A stretch of 64,000 nt of DNA from Amycolatopsis antarctica (GTDB lineage: Bacteria; Actinomycetota; Actinomycetes; Mycobacteriales; Pseudonocardiaceae), in NCBI RefSeq assembly GCF_002262875.1, contig NZ_NKYE01000007.1, forward strand, positions 186,001-250,000. The letters run 5' to 3'. Both the position numbers and the translations under genes were made by a program. Numbering within the stretch: the stretch's first letter is position 1; every line of letters begins with the position of its first letter. Of this stretch, positions 35,861 through 44,710 are shown piece after piece. The notes under the pieces are model-generated. The model was not told the origin of the DNA. It worked only from the letters and a program-made list of their open reading frames with translations, and did not search any database.

Positions 35861-35959
35861 CGCAGTCCCCGGTGCCCACCCCGTCCCCACTTTCCGGGTG
35901 CGAGCACCACCCCCTGAGAAAGACCCGCAAGGGATCCCAACAAGAAGGAGTCACTCTCA

Positions 35960-38900
35960 ATGCAGACCTGGGCGAAGCGTGGAATTCAGACCGCGCTGGT
36001 CACGGGTGGTTTGCTGATGCTGGGCACTGGCATCGCATCTGCCGACGAGAACGTCAACCCCGATACACCGGCAGGTCCGCTGGACCTGAACGTCACCATC
36101 CCGATCGACATCGACGACAACGCGATCGGCACCCCGCTGGGCCAGATGAACCTCCCCGGCTACCACGGTGAGATCAGCACCAAGCCGCTCACCGAGCCGC
36201 TGCACAAGGCGACCGCCCCGGTGATGGAGCAGCTCAAGCCGGTCACCGACGCGGCCGCCCCGGTCACCAAGCCGGTCCACGAGGCCGCGGGCATGGTCAC
36301 CGACGCCGCCAGCGAAGCGGGCCAGCGGCTGAGCGAACTCCAGCAGCAGGACGAGTCCGCCTCGCCGGTGCCGTTCACCGCGCCGGAGCACGCCAAGGCC
36401 GAGGCCCCCGAGGACGCCGCCGAAGGCAACCGCGTCGACCTCGACATCGTCGCGCCGGTCCAGATCGTCGGCAACGCGCTGGCCCTCGGCGGCGACGCCC
36501 AGGTCCACACCGACGAGACACAGACCTACCAGAACGACGACGACGTCAACACCAGCGGCAGCGAGAGCGGCGCCAGCGGCAACGCGGTCGTCCTCGACTG
36601 GGCCGCCCCGGTGCAGATCGCGGGCAACGCGATCGGCGGCCTCGGCGGCGAAGCCATCTCCACCGGCAGCGCGACGCAGAACACCACCCAGACCGGTGAC
36701 ATCACCACCGACGGCACCCAGTCCTCGCTCGCCGGCAACGTCGTCGCGGGCCAGGCGGCCACGCCCGTCCAGGTCACCGGCAACGCCATCTCCGGCCTCG
36801 CCGGCTCGGCTCTGAGCGAGTTCGACGCCAGCACCGACGCCGAAGCGGGCGGCGCGATCCTCACCGACGGCTCCGACCAGTTCGGCTCCGGCAACGTGGG
36901 CGCCCTGCCCGCCGCCCTGCCGATCAAGGCGAACGGCAACGCGATCCCCGCACTGCTGAGCAACGCCTCCTCGGCGTCCAACTCGGAGGCTAACGCCACC
37001 GCGGGCGGCACCACCCCCGGCATCAACGACATCGACAGCTACATCCAGACCGGCGGCGAGAACGGCTCCGTCTCCGGCAACGTCGTCCAGCCGCAGGGCG
37101 CGGGCGTCGCGGGCATCACCGGCAACGCCGCCACCGTCCTGGGCAACGCCTTCTCCGGCAACGGTCTCACCAGGCAGGCCGGGTCCGAGGGCACCACCTC
37201 CAGCGAGGTCGTCGCGGGCGGGTTCTCCAGCACCTCCGGTGCCGACGGCGCGCTGGCGGGCAACATCGCCGACGTTCCGCTGGCCCTGCCGGGCGAGCTG
37301 TTCGCCTCCGCGGCGAGCGTCGCGGGCAACGCCGACGCCTCGATGATCAGCGACACCAGCGCCACCGCGGGCGACGGTACCTTCACCAACGGCAACGACT
37401 CGCTGCTCTCCGGCAACACCGCCAGCAGCCCGCTGGCTGGAGCGGTCGAGGCCTACGGCAACGCCGCCACCCTCGTCGGCAACGCCGCCGCCGACGGCAG
37501 CGAGACCAAGGAGGTCAGCGCCGGCGGTTACAACGGCACGCTGGGCAACGACTCCGCCGGTTCCGGCAACCTGATCACCACCCCGGTTGCCCTTCCGGCC
37601 GAGCTGTTCGGCACCGCCACCGGCGGTCTCGGCAACGCGCAGGCCAGCGGGTCCGAGATCAAGGACGTCTCCGCGGGCGGCGGCGGCAACACCGACGACG
37701 ACTTCGGCAAGATCAGCTCCAACCTGATCGCCGCCCCGGTCTCGCTCCCCGCGCAGATCTTCGGCATCGGCACCTCGGCCGTCGGCAACGCGGACGCCGC
37801 GGGCAGCACCGAGACCACCTCCACCGCCGGTGGCGACTACAACGCGACGGGCCCGCTGGGCACCATCGCGGGCAACCTGGTGCAGGCCCCGATCTCGCTT
37901 CCGGCGCAGTTGCACGGCATCGCCGCGGCCGGTGGCGGCAACGCCCAGGGCCTCAGCGAGAACCTGACCGACTCCTCCGCCGGTGGTGACGCCACCACCG
38001 ACGGCACCGAGGGCACGATCACCGGCAACATCGTCCAGGCTCCGGTCGGCGGTGCGGGTTCGCTGTTCGGTCTGGCCGGCAGCGTGCTCGGCGGTGCGGA
38101 GGGCTTCGGCGTCAACGACGTCACCTCCGCGGCCGGCGGCGACTCGGAGACCGCGGGCACCGAGGGTTCGCTCGCGGGCAACGTGATCAGCGCCCAGGCC
38201 CTGCCGATCGCGCAGGTCTTCGGCAGTGCGCTCGACGTGGCGGGCAACTCGCTGGGCGACGGCGTCAACACCACCGAGGTCACCTCCGGCGGCGACATCG
38301 ACACCGACGGCACCGAGGGTTCCATCTCCGGCAGCATCCTGGACGTCCCGGCCGCGGCCGTGGTCCAGGGCTTCGGTGACGCCGTGTCGGTGCTGGGCAA
38401 CTCGGACGCCTTCGGTGACAACCTCACCAACGGCACCGTCGGCGGCGAGACCAACACCGCGGGCGAGCAGGACAGCCTCTCCGGCCTGGACGAGCAGCTC
38501 CCGATCGGCGTCCTGGCCCAGGTCTACGACGTGCCGGTGGAGATCCTCGGCAACGCGATCACCGAGGCGGTCAACGCTACCGACATCGAAGTCGCGGGCG
38601 AGGAGCCCTCGTTCATCCAGCAGATCGACGGTTCGGAGCTCCGCGCCGGCACCCTGCCCAGCCTGCCCGGCGGCCGGATGCCGACCACGCTGCGCGCGGA
38701 CGCCACGCCGATCTCGGCGATCGACACCCCGCAGGCGAGCATCCTGCCGTTCGAGCTCCCTGGCAAGACCGTGCTGGGCGGCGACGACCTGCTCGGCGGC
38801 GCGTTCTCCGGCAAGCTGCCGCTGGACGTCCCGTCCTTCGACAGCCTGGACCTGCCCGGCGGCATCACCTCCGGCAAGCTGCCGATCGACCTGCCGGTCT

Positions 38901-39091
38901 CCGGTCAGCTTCCGACGCTGCCCGGCACGGACCACGTCGGTGGCCCGTCCGTCGACCAGCTCCCGCTGGTGCCGATGGACTTCGGCCGCCCCTCGGGTGG
39001 CCCGGCCATGGCCCAGGTCGACAGCTCGCCGCTGAGCATCTTCGACAAGCTGGTCGGCGAGCTCACCGGCAAGAAGTTCCACATCCAGTGA
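35960..39091 (+). CDS. Giant exported chaplin-like repeat protein
   Basis: 1043-residue protein with a signal peptide (cleavage after GIASA) and an ATG preceded by AGAAGGAG. From about residue 155 to 880 it has some 14 imperfect repeats of about 50-55 residues of the form [S/A]GN, hydrophobic stretch with P-x-x-x-P, G-x-A, GNA, then a Thr/Gly/Asp-rich spacer with AGG; examples are SGNLITTPVALPAELFG and AGNLVQAPISLPAQLHG. The pattern recalls the chaplin domain (GNxxxxPxxxPxxxxGN) of Streptomyces surface amyloids, but there is no cysteine at all. The C-terminal ~150 residues (LPGGRMPTTLRADATP onward) are Leu/Pro-rich, with no sortase motif. It probably coats the cell or aerial hyphae. Ended by a strong terminator. 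Confidence 0.82.
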   Translation: MQTWAKRGIQTALVTGGLLMLGTGIASADENVNPDTPAGPLDLNVTIPIDIDDNAIGTPLGQMNLPGYHGEISTKPLTEPLHKATAPVMEQLKPVTDAAAPVTKPVHEAAGMVTDAASEAGQRLSELQQQDESASPVPFTAPEHAKAEAPEDAAEGNRVDLDIVAPVQIVGNALALGGDAQVHTDETQTYQNDDDVNTSGSESGASGNAVVLDWAAPVQIAGNAIGGLGGEAISTGSATQNTTQTGDITTDGTQSSLAGNVVAGQAATPVQVTGNAISGLAGSALSEFDASTDAEAGGAILTDGSDQFGSGNVGALPAALPIKANGNAIPALLSNASSASNSEANATAGGTTPGINDIDSYIQTGGENGSVSGNVVQPQGAGVAGITGNAATVLGNAFSGNGLTRQAGSEGTTSSEVVAGGFSSTSGADGALAGNIADVPLALPGELFASAASVAGNADASMISDTSATAGDGTFTNGNDSLLSGNTASSPLAGAVEAYGNAATLVGNAAADGSETKEVSAGGYNGTLGNDSAGSGNLITTPVALPAELFGTATGGLGNAQASGSEIKDVSAGGGGNTDDDFGKISSNLIAAPVSLPAQIFGIGTSAVGNADAAGSTETTSTAGGDYNATGPLGTIAGNLVQAPISLPAQLHGIAAAGGGNAQGLSENLTDSSAGGDATTDGTEGTITGNIVQAPVGGAGSLFGLAGSVLGGAEGFGVNDVTSAAGGDSETAGTEGSLAGNVISAQALPIAQVFGSALDVAGNSLGDGVNTTEVTSGGDIDTDGTEGSISGSILDVPAAAVVQGFGDAVSVLGNSDAFGDNLTNGTVGGETNTAGEQDSLSGLDEQLPIGVLAQVYDVPVEILGNAITEAVNATDIEVAGEEPSFIQQIDGSELRAGTLPSLPGGRMPTTLRADATPISAIDTPQASILPFELPGKTVLGGDDLLGGAFSGKLPLDVPSFDSLDLPGGITSGKLPIDLPVSGQLPTLPGTDHVGGPSVDQLPLVPMDFGRPSGGPAMAQVDSSPLSIFDKLVGELTGKKFHIQ

Positions 39092-39117
39092 TGAACTGAC
39101 GCACTAACAGCCAGACC

Positions 39118-39155
39118 ACGGCGGCCCCGGGAGCGAGCGCTCCCGGGGCCGCCGT
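39118..39155 (+). terminator. Strong hairpin terminator after the repeat protein
   Basis: A perfect 17-base stem, ACGGCGGCCCCGGGAGC, a GAGC loop and its exact complement. No U-run, as is common at high GC. It also faces the convergent dioxygenase gene and may serve both. Confidence 0.85.
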
Positions 39156-39195
39156 GCGTGGGCCTGCCGAACCGCAGCGCCTGCCGAACTGCAGG

Positions 39196-39981
39196 TCAGC
39201 CGAACTGCAGCGACCGCTTCGCCAGGCCGTACCAGTAGCCGTCGATCACCGTGCGCGGCAGCTCGGCGGCCCCGCTGGCGCCCAGGCTGACGAACAGCGG
39301 GGCGAAGTGCTCGATCCGCGGGTGGGCCAGCACTGCCGCTGGTGCCTTGTGCCGGAAGTCGAGTACCGCGTCGATGTCGCCGGTGCGCAGCGCCTGTTCG
39401 CCCCACAGGTCGAACTCGGCGGACCAGGACGGCGGCGAGTAGTCCGTACCGCGGGCGAAGTCCACCGCGCTCAGGTTGTGCGTGAAGAATCCGCTGCCGA
39501 CGATCAGCACCCCCTCGTCCCGGAGCGGCGCCAGTGTGCGGCCGATCTCGTACAGCTCCCGTGGGTCCAGCGAGGGCATCGACATCTGCAGTACCGGCAC
39601 GTCCGCGTCCGGGAACATCTCGGCCAGCGGAACGTACGCCCCGTGGTCAAGACCGCGACCCGGATCGTCGTGCACCGGATTTCCCTTGCCGTGCAACAAC
39701 TTCCGCACCTTCGCCGCCAGTCGTGGCGCGCCCGGTGCCGGGTAGGTGACCTGGTAGTAGTGCTGCGGGAAACCCCAGAAGTCGTAGACCAGCGGCACGG
39801 TCGTCGTGGCACCGAGCGTCAGCGGCGCCTCCTCCCAGTGCGCCGAGACGATCAGGATCGCCGTGGGCGTGTCCAGCGTGCCCGCCCAGTCGGCGAGCTG
39901 ACGGGTCCACCGGAGGTCATCGGCCAGCGGCGGCGCGCCGTGGCTGAGGTAGAGCACCGGGGACCGATCGGTGACGGCCAT
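39196..39981 (-). CDS. LigB-type extradiol dioxygenase (4,5-DOPA dioxygenase family)
   Basis: 261-residue enzyme of the YgiD/DODA family, non-haem metal enzymes opening catechol rings. Metal-ligand histidines appear as LYLSHGAPP (about residue 14), SAHWEEAP (about 47) and GLDHGAYVPL (about 113), plus FFTHNLS (about 168). The natural substrate is rarely known. ATG at 39981 follows GGGAAG at a good distance, preferred to a GTG two codons earlier. An inverted repeat, TTGAATCTTCAA (40016-40027), lies in its promoter region. Confidence 0.92.
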   Translation of the reverse strand: MAVTDRSPVLYLSHGAPPLADDLRWTRQLADWAGTLDTPTAILIVSAHWEEAPLTLGATTTVPLVYDFWGFPQHYYQVTYPAPGAPRLAAKVRKLLHGKGNPVHDDPGRGLDHGAYVPLAEMFPDADVPVLQMSMPSLDPRELYEIGRTLAPLRDEGVLIVGSGFFTHNLSAVDFARGTDYSPPSWSAEFDLWGEQALRTGDIDAVLDFRHKAPAAVLAHPRIEHFAPLFVSLGASGAAELPRTVIDGYWYGLAKRSLQFG

Positions 39982-40125
39982 GTCCACTTCCCATCGTGCG
40001 ACATCTCCTGCAGTATTGAATCTTCAACTATCACTGTACGCCGGATCGGCGGACCGCGACATTCGTCGAACGACGGACGGGCCCGGGCCTGTTCGGCCAC
40101 CCCCCGCCGCGCCTATCCTTCGGCC

Positions 40126-40521
40126 ATGGACGACGCGGTCGTTCCGTTCGGGAACGTCCTTCTCTTCGCCGCGGTGGCGCTGGCGCCGACGGTGGCGTTC
40201 TGGGTGCTGCTCAGAATCCCCCGCACGGCCGACTGGATGGGTTCGCTGCGCCGTCGCGGACTCAAACCGGCCGGCCCGCCCATCGAACGGCTCGCCGCCG
40301 ACCTTCGCCGGGTGCGGCGGTCGATGACCGCGCTGCCCCCAGGCGCGCCGGCCGTGCGCCGCAACGCCACCGGTCAGGCTTACGACGCCCTGCTCGGCCA
40401 GGCGTGTGACGCCGTCGGTATCGGTCACGAACTCGACGGCGTACCCTCGCACGGCGTCGAGCGAGAACTCGAACGGCTCCGGGTGGAAGGGGCACTGCGC
40501 GCCGCAGGACTCACGATCTGA
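40126..40521 (+). CDS. Small membrane-anchored protein, unknown function
   Basis: 131-residue protein with one N-terminal membrane helix (GNVLLFAAVALAPTVAFWVLL, about residues 9-29) and a basic, helical cytosolic part (LRRRGLKPAGPPIERLAADL, then RRVRRSMTALPPGAPAVRR). The ATG is six bases after a TATCCT element (40114-40119), so translation is probably leaderless. Family not recognised; the layout resembles conserved actinobacterial one-helix proteins of unknown role. Coding bias is strong. Confidence 0.75.
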   Translation: MDDAVVPFGNVLLFAAVALAPTVAFWVLLRIPRTADWMGSLRRRGLKPAGPPIERLAADLRRVRRSMTALPPGAPAVRRNATGQAYDALLGQACDAVGIGHELDGVPSHGVERELERLRVEGALRAAGLTI

Positions 40522-40639
40522 GCGTGGCCCGCCGATCACAGTGTGACAACTCTGCGACATTCGGCGGTAGCAACCGGCGGTCAGATGTCCTAATTTCGCC
40601 AATAGTCCGGTGGAGGGCCACGCGCTCTCGAGGAGGGAT

Positions 40640-41008
40640 ATGGCTTCCGACAACGACTTCCGTGCGGCGCTGGACAATGCCGCACGCCAGGCGCTCGACG
40701 TCATCGGCCGTATCCACGAGGATGCGCGAGCCGGGCTGGACACCAACTACTGGGTCGCCCGCACCGAGCTGAACGGCAAGTCCAGGCGCGTCTCGCTGGA
40801 CGAGCAGCTCGGCGGTAACCCGATGGCCTGGTTCGCCGGTCAGGGACACGGGCAGGCGCGACATGCCCAGCCCCCGCAGCCGCCGATGCAGCGGCAACCC
40901 GAGCACGGTTACGGCTACCAGGACTACGGCCGGCAGAACCACGGCTACCAGGACCATGGCAGGCAGGAGTACGGCAGGCCGCAGCACTTCGGCCCCGGCC
41001 GCTACTGA
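40640..41008 (+). CDS. Small protein with Tyr/Gln/Gly-rich tail, unknown function
   Basis: 122-residue protein with a perfect AGGAGGG upstream of the ATG. The N-terminal ~65 residues are helical and polar (FRAALDNAARQALDVIGRIH); the C-terminal ~50 are a low-complexity tail built from a repeated (YG)YQDYGRQNHG unit. No signal peptide or membrane helix. The prion-like tail suggests assembly or protein binding, but that is inference. Family not recognised; sits alone between divergent neighbours. Confidence 0.7.
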   Translation: MASDNDFRAALDNAARQALDVIGRIHEDARAGLDTNYWVARTELNGKSRRVSLDEQLGGNPMAWFAGQGHGQARHAQPPQPPMQRQPEHGYGYQDYGRQNHGYQDHGRQEYGRPQHFGPGRY

Positions 41009-41072
41009 ACCCCCGCTGTACCACGCGCCAGTGGATCGTCGATTCGCGTGACGTCTGCACGGTGATGCGGCG

Positions 41073-42077
41073 TCACGCCTGGATCAGCCGTTCGCTCAGC
41101 TCCCAGAGTCGCTGTGCCGACTCGGGATCGACGGCATGGGGTACGACCTCGGCCGGGATGTCCCGATCGACGCCGAAGTCGATCGGCCGCGGAGTGTCCA
41201 GCGGTGAGATGTCGTTGTCCTTCAGGTAGATACCGCCGATGCCGGCGAGCAGCGGGCTTGTCGCGGCGAACACGCTGGTGCTGGCGCCCTGCCGCGGAGT
41301 CTTCGTCCCGCGGCCGGGGTCGATGATCGGCCGGCCGGAATCGTCGAGGAGTCCCATGGCCCGTTGCTGCTCGTCGGTCACCGCCCGTCCGTCCTCGGGC
41401 CGCGAGGGCCCCAGGTCGGTGCCGAGGATGACACCGGGGTGCACCGCGTAGCCGCGGACTCCGTCCGTGGCCCAACGCCGGTCCAGCTCGACGGCGAACA
41501 GCACGTTGGCGGTCTTCGACTGGCCGTAGCCGAGCATGGGCTCGTAGCCGGTGGTGAAGTGCGGATCGTCCCAGCGGATACCGGAGATCCGGTGGCCACC
41601 GGAGGTCACGTTGACCACTCGGGCAGCACCGGCGGCGCGCAGGGCGGGCAGCAGGCCCAGGGTGAGCTGGAAGTGGCCGAGATGGTTGGTGGCGAACTGC
41701 GATTCGTAGCCGCGCGCGTCCCGGAACAGCGGGCCGCCCATGATGCCCGCGTTGTTGATCAGGATGTGCAGCGGGCGGCCGGAGCCGACGTAACCGGCGG
41801 CGAAGGCGTCGATCGACGCCGGGTCGAGGAGGTCCAGGCGAGCGAGCTCGACGCGTTCGATCCCGGCCAGCGCGGGGGCGGCGCGGTCCGGGTCGCGCAC
41901 GCCCACGGTGACCGACGCGCCGGCCCCGCTCAGTGCCCGGGTGGTCTCCAGGCCGAGTCCGACGTGGCCGCCGGTGACGATGACGTTGGTGCCCGACAGG
42001 CCGATGTCCTCCAGTACCTCGTCGGCGGTCGACGCGGCGGTGAAGCCGGATCCGATGGGGCGTTGTTTCTGGGTCAT
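41073..42077 (-). CDS. Short-chain dehydrogenase/reductase
   Basis: 334-residue NAD(P)-dependent oxidoreductase. The nucleotide-binding motif is TGGHVGLG (about residues 35-42), with NNAGIMGGP (about 106) and the catalytic YGQSK (about 182-186) with the upstream serine in VNVTSGG. The N-terminal ~28 residues are an extension; the C-terminal part is longer than the minimal SDR, like the retinol-dehydrogenase-type proteins of actinobacteria. Substrate unknown. It is divergent from the AraC-type regulator, which probably controls it from the 73-base gap. Confidence 0.93.
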   Translation of the reverse strand: MTQKQRPIGSGFTAASTADEVLEDIGLSGTNVIVTGGHVGLGLETTRALSGAGASVTVGVRDPDRAAPALAGIERVELARLDLLDPASIDAFAAGYVGSGRPLHILINNAGIMGGPLFRDARGYESQFATNHLGHFQLTLGLLPALRAAGAARVVNVTSGGHRISGIRWDDPHFTTGYEPMLGYGQSKTANVLFAVELDRRWATDGVRGYAVHPGVILGTDLGPSRPEDGRAVTDEQQRAMGLLDDSGRPIIDPGRGTKTPRQGASTSVFAATSPLLAGIGGIYLKDNDISPLDTPRPIDFGVDRDIPAEVVPHAVDPESAQRLWELSERLIQA

Positions 42078-42150
42078 GTCACCACGCTAGGCACGTCTAC
42101 CCGTACTTTGAATCATTGAAGGTCCGTATTTCTTACGCGAGAGTACGAGC

Positions 42151-43098
42151 ATGGCCGCTGATCACCTGTCCGAGGTGTTCGACCTCGTCGACGTTCGCGG
42201 TCTGCTGTCGGGCGGGTTCGCGGTACGGGGACCCTGGGTATCGCGCGCGGCCATCGACACCCCGTTGAAGTTCCTCGCGATGGTGTCCGGCCGGGCCCGG
42301 CTGACCACCGACGGCGCGGCCGAGCCGGTCGAGCTCGAACCCGGCGACGTTGCCATCCTGAACAAACGGTCGTGGCTGTGTGTCGAGGGCGGCACCGGTG
42401 AAGGACCGCGCCGCGAGATCACGCCCGAAGCGGACTTCCCCTTCGCCGACCTGGCCGGTGCCGACCGCGGCACCGGCGACATCCTCATCGGCGGCCGCAT
42501 CGACCTCAACCCCGCCGGTGACGCCTTGCTGCTGCGCTCGCTTCCGCCGCTGGCGCACGTCCGGGCATCGGCCGCCTCGGCGAACAACCTGCGCGGCAGC
42601 CTCTACCGACTGTTCGACGAGGTGACCGGGAACCGGATGGGCTCCGCGTTCGCGATCCGGCAGCACTGCCAGCTCCTGCTGCTGGAGGTTCTGCGCGCCC
42701 ACATCGACCAGGCCGAGCTGCCCCCGGGATGGCTGCGGGCGCTGACCGACGAACGCTTGCGCCCGGCGCTGGGCCTCATGCACGCCGAACCCGGAAAGTC
42801 GTGGGGCTTGCCGGAACTGGCGCGCGCCGCGGCGATGTCACGGACGTCGTTCGCCGAACGCTTCCGGACCGTGGCGGGCACACCGCCGCTGACCTACCTC
42901 CATCAGTGGCGGATGCTGCTGGCACAGCGCGCACTTCGCGACAGCGATATCCGCATCGGGGCGCTGGCGATCGAACTGGGCTACTCGTCGGAGAGCGCTT
43001 TCAGCACCGCGTTCAAACGAGAGGTAGGACAGTCACCGCTGCGCTACCGATGCCGGGTACGCGATGAACTGCCGGTCAACGCCGCGGTACCGGTGTGA
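42151..43098 (+). CDS. AraC family transcriptional regulator
   Basis: 315-residue regulator: N-terminal cupin-like ligand domain (about residues 15-180, with LKFLAMVSGRARLTTDG and LEPGDVAILNKRSW) and a C-terminal double helix-turn-helix (about 210-305, with WGLPELARAAAMSRTSFAER and IGALAIELGYSSESAFSTAF). Such regulators in Actinobacteria typically control the adjacent divergent oxidoreductase, here the SDR. TTGAAT at 42108-42113 could serve as its -35 with TCTTAC 17 bases further on. The ligand is unknown. Confidence 0.93.
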   Translation: MAADHLSEVFDLVDVRGLLSGGFAVRGPWVSRAAIDTPLKFLAMVSGRARLTTDGAAEPVELEPGDVAILNKRSWLCVEGGTGEGPRREITPEADFPFADLAGADRGTGDILIGGRIDLNPAGDALLLRSLPPLAHVRASAASANNLRGSLYRLFDEVTGNRMGSAFAIRQHCQLLLLEVLRAHIDQAELPPGWLRALTDERLRPALGLMHAEPGKSWGLPELARAAAMSRTSFAERFRTVAGTPPLTYLHQWRMLLAQRALRDSDIRIGALAIELGYSSESAFSTAFKREVGQSPLRYRCRVRDELPVNAAVPV

Positions 43099-43143
43099 CC
43101 GCACGCCCCACGGAGCCGCGTGGCCGTCGACAGGGACAGGCCC

Positions 43144-44547
43144 TCAGCCCTGGGCGAGGTCGGCGAACCGGCTGTAGTGGAGCTGGTGCGCGACGACGAT
43201 CGTGGACTGCGGACCGGCACGGTGCTTGGCCAGGATCAGGTCCGCCTCACCGGCCCGCGGATCGTCGCGCTCCCAGGCGTCCGGCCGGTTGATCAGCAGC
43301 ACGATGTCGGCGTCCTGCTCCAGCGAACCGGACTCACGCAGGTCCGAGAGCATCGGCCGCTTGTCGGTGCGCTGCTCGGGACCACGGTTGAGCTGACTGA
43401 TCGCGACCACCGGCACCTCGATCTCCTTCGCCAGCAGCTTGAGCTGACGGGAGAACTCCGAGACCTCCTGCTGCCGCGACTCGACGCGCTTGCCGGACGT
43501 CATGAGCTGCAGGTAGTCGACGACGACGAGCTTGAGATCGTTGCGCTGCTTGAGCCGCCGCGCCTTCGCCCGGATCTCCATCATCGTCAGGTTCGGCGAG
43601 TCGTCGACGAACAGCGGCGCCTCGCTGATCTCGCTCATCCGGCGGGCAAGGCGCGTCCAGTCGTCGTCACTCATCCGGCCACCGCGCATGTCGGCGAGCC
43701 GGATCCGCGCCTCGGCGGAGAGCATGCGCATGACGATCTCGGTGCGGCTCATTTCCAGGGAGAAGATGACGCTGCTCATGCCGTGCTTGATGGAGCACGA
43801 CCGCGCGAAGTCCAGCCCCAGCGTGGACTTACCGACACCGGGACGGGCGGCGACGATGATCATCTGGCCGGGGTGCAGCCCGTTGGTCACCTCGTCCAGG
43901 TCGAGAAAGCCGGTGGGGATACCGAACGACTGGCCGCCGCGGGAGGCGATCGCGTCGATCTCGTCCATCGTCGGCTGGAGCAGTTCCTCCAGCGCCACGT
44001 AGTCCTCGGCGGTGCGCCGCTCGGTGACGTCGTAGATCGCGGCCTGCGCGCGGTCGACGACCTCGTCGATGTTGCTGCCGCCCTTGTCCTGGTTGGCGCC
44101 GTAGCCGAACTGGACGATCCGGGTACCCGCCTCGACCAGCCGCCGCAGTACGGCCTTCTCCGCGACGATCTCGGCGTAGTAGCCGGCGTTCGCTGCGGTG
44201 GGGACCGTCTCGATCAGGGTGTGCAGGTACGGGGCGCCGCCGACCCGGCCTAGCTCGCCCCGGCGCTCCAGCTCGGCGGACACGGTGATCGGGTCGGCCG
44301 GTTCGCCCCGGCCGTACAGGTCGAGGACGCAGTCGTAAACGGCCTGGTGCGCGGGCCGGTAGAAGTCCCCCGGCCCGAGTGCCTCGATGACGTCGGCGAT
44401 CGCGTCCTTCGACAGCAGCATCCCGCCCAGCACCGATTGTTCGGCGGGCAGATCCTGCGGCGGCTGCCGGTCGAACTCCCCGCCCCGCGACATCTCGCCC
44501 GGGTCGGGCGGGGGGTACGCGGGACCGCGGTCGTCGGTGATCGCCAC
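43144..44547 (-). CDS. dnaB: Replicative DNA helicase DnaB
   Basis: 467-residue hexameric helicase of the replication fork. The N-terminal domain begins RQPPQDLPAEQSVLGGMLLS (about residue 27); the RecA-like domain has the Walker A ARPGVGKST (about 216-224), Walker B LVVVDYLQLM (about 325) and SLEQDADIVLLINRPDAW. No intein is present. The GTG at 44547 (VAITDDRG) aligns with the start of mycobacterial DnaB; frames further upstream run through the LexA box. It would be the tail of the rpsF-ssb-rpsR-rplI-dnaB order, but here an ESX accessory operon separates it from rplI. Promoter: TACAAT next to a perfect LexA box. Confidence 0.97.
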   Translation of the reverse strand: MAITDDRGPAYPPPDPGEMSRGGEFDRQPPQDLPAEQSVLGGMLLSKDAIADVIEALGPGDFYRPAHQAVYDCVLDLYGRGEPADPITVSAELERRGELGRVGGAPYLHTLIETVPTAANAGYYAEIVAEKAVLRRLVEAGTRIVQFGYGANQDKGGSNIDEVVDRAQAAIYDVTERRTAEDYVALEELLQPTMDEIDAIASRGGQSFGIPTGFLDLDEVTNGLHPGQMIIVAARPGVGKSTLGLDFARSCSIKHGMSSVIFSLEMSRTEIVMRMLSAEARIRLADMRGGRMSDDDWTRLARRMSEISEAPLFVDDSPNLTMMEIRAKARRLKQRNDLKLVVVDYLQLMTSGKRVESRQQEVSEFSRQLKLLAKEIEVPVVAISQLNRGPEQRTDKRPMLSDLRESGSLEQDADIVLLINRPDAWERDDPRAGEADLILAKHRAGPQSTIVVAHQLHYSRFADLAQG

Positions 44548-44570
44548 CGTCCAGGCCACCTCTCTCGTGT

Positions 44571-44591
44571 TCGAACGTACGTTCGATTGTA
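44571..44591 (-). promoter_or_regulatory. LexA (SOS) box abutting the dnaB -10 element
   Basis: TCGAACGTACGTTCGA (44571-44586) is a perfect 16-base palindrome and exactly the actinobacterial LexA consensus TCGAAC-N4-GTTCGA. On the dnaB strand a TACAAT -10 (44591-44586) abuts it, so the expected transcription start falls in the box, 25-30 bases before the GTG. LexA binding there would block dnaB. No good -35 was seen. Confidence 0.85.
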
Positions 44592-44710
44592 GCGGAATTC
44601 CAGCCCGGATCGCGGCCGTTCCGCCTAGCTCGCGGGTCACTTCCGGAGACCGTTCGCAGCGACGCTAGATCCCTCGGTAGGAGCAAAGCAATTCAGCCTG
44701 GGGACCGTCC

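Noticed and set aside
35957-39082. Long minus-strand open frame of about 1040 codons opposite the repeat protein
   Set aside because: It has no ribosome site and no known domain; its length results from the high GC and repeats of the real plus-strand gene, which has a signal peptide and AGAAGGAG before its ATG.
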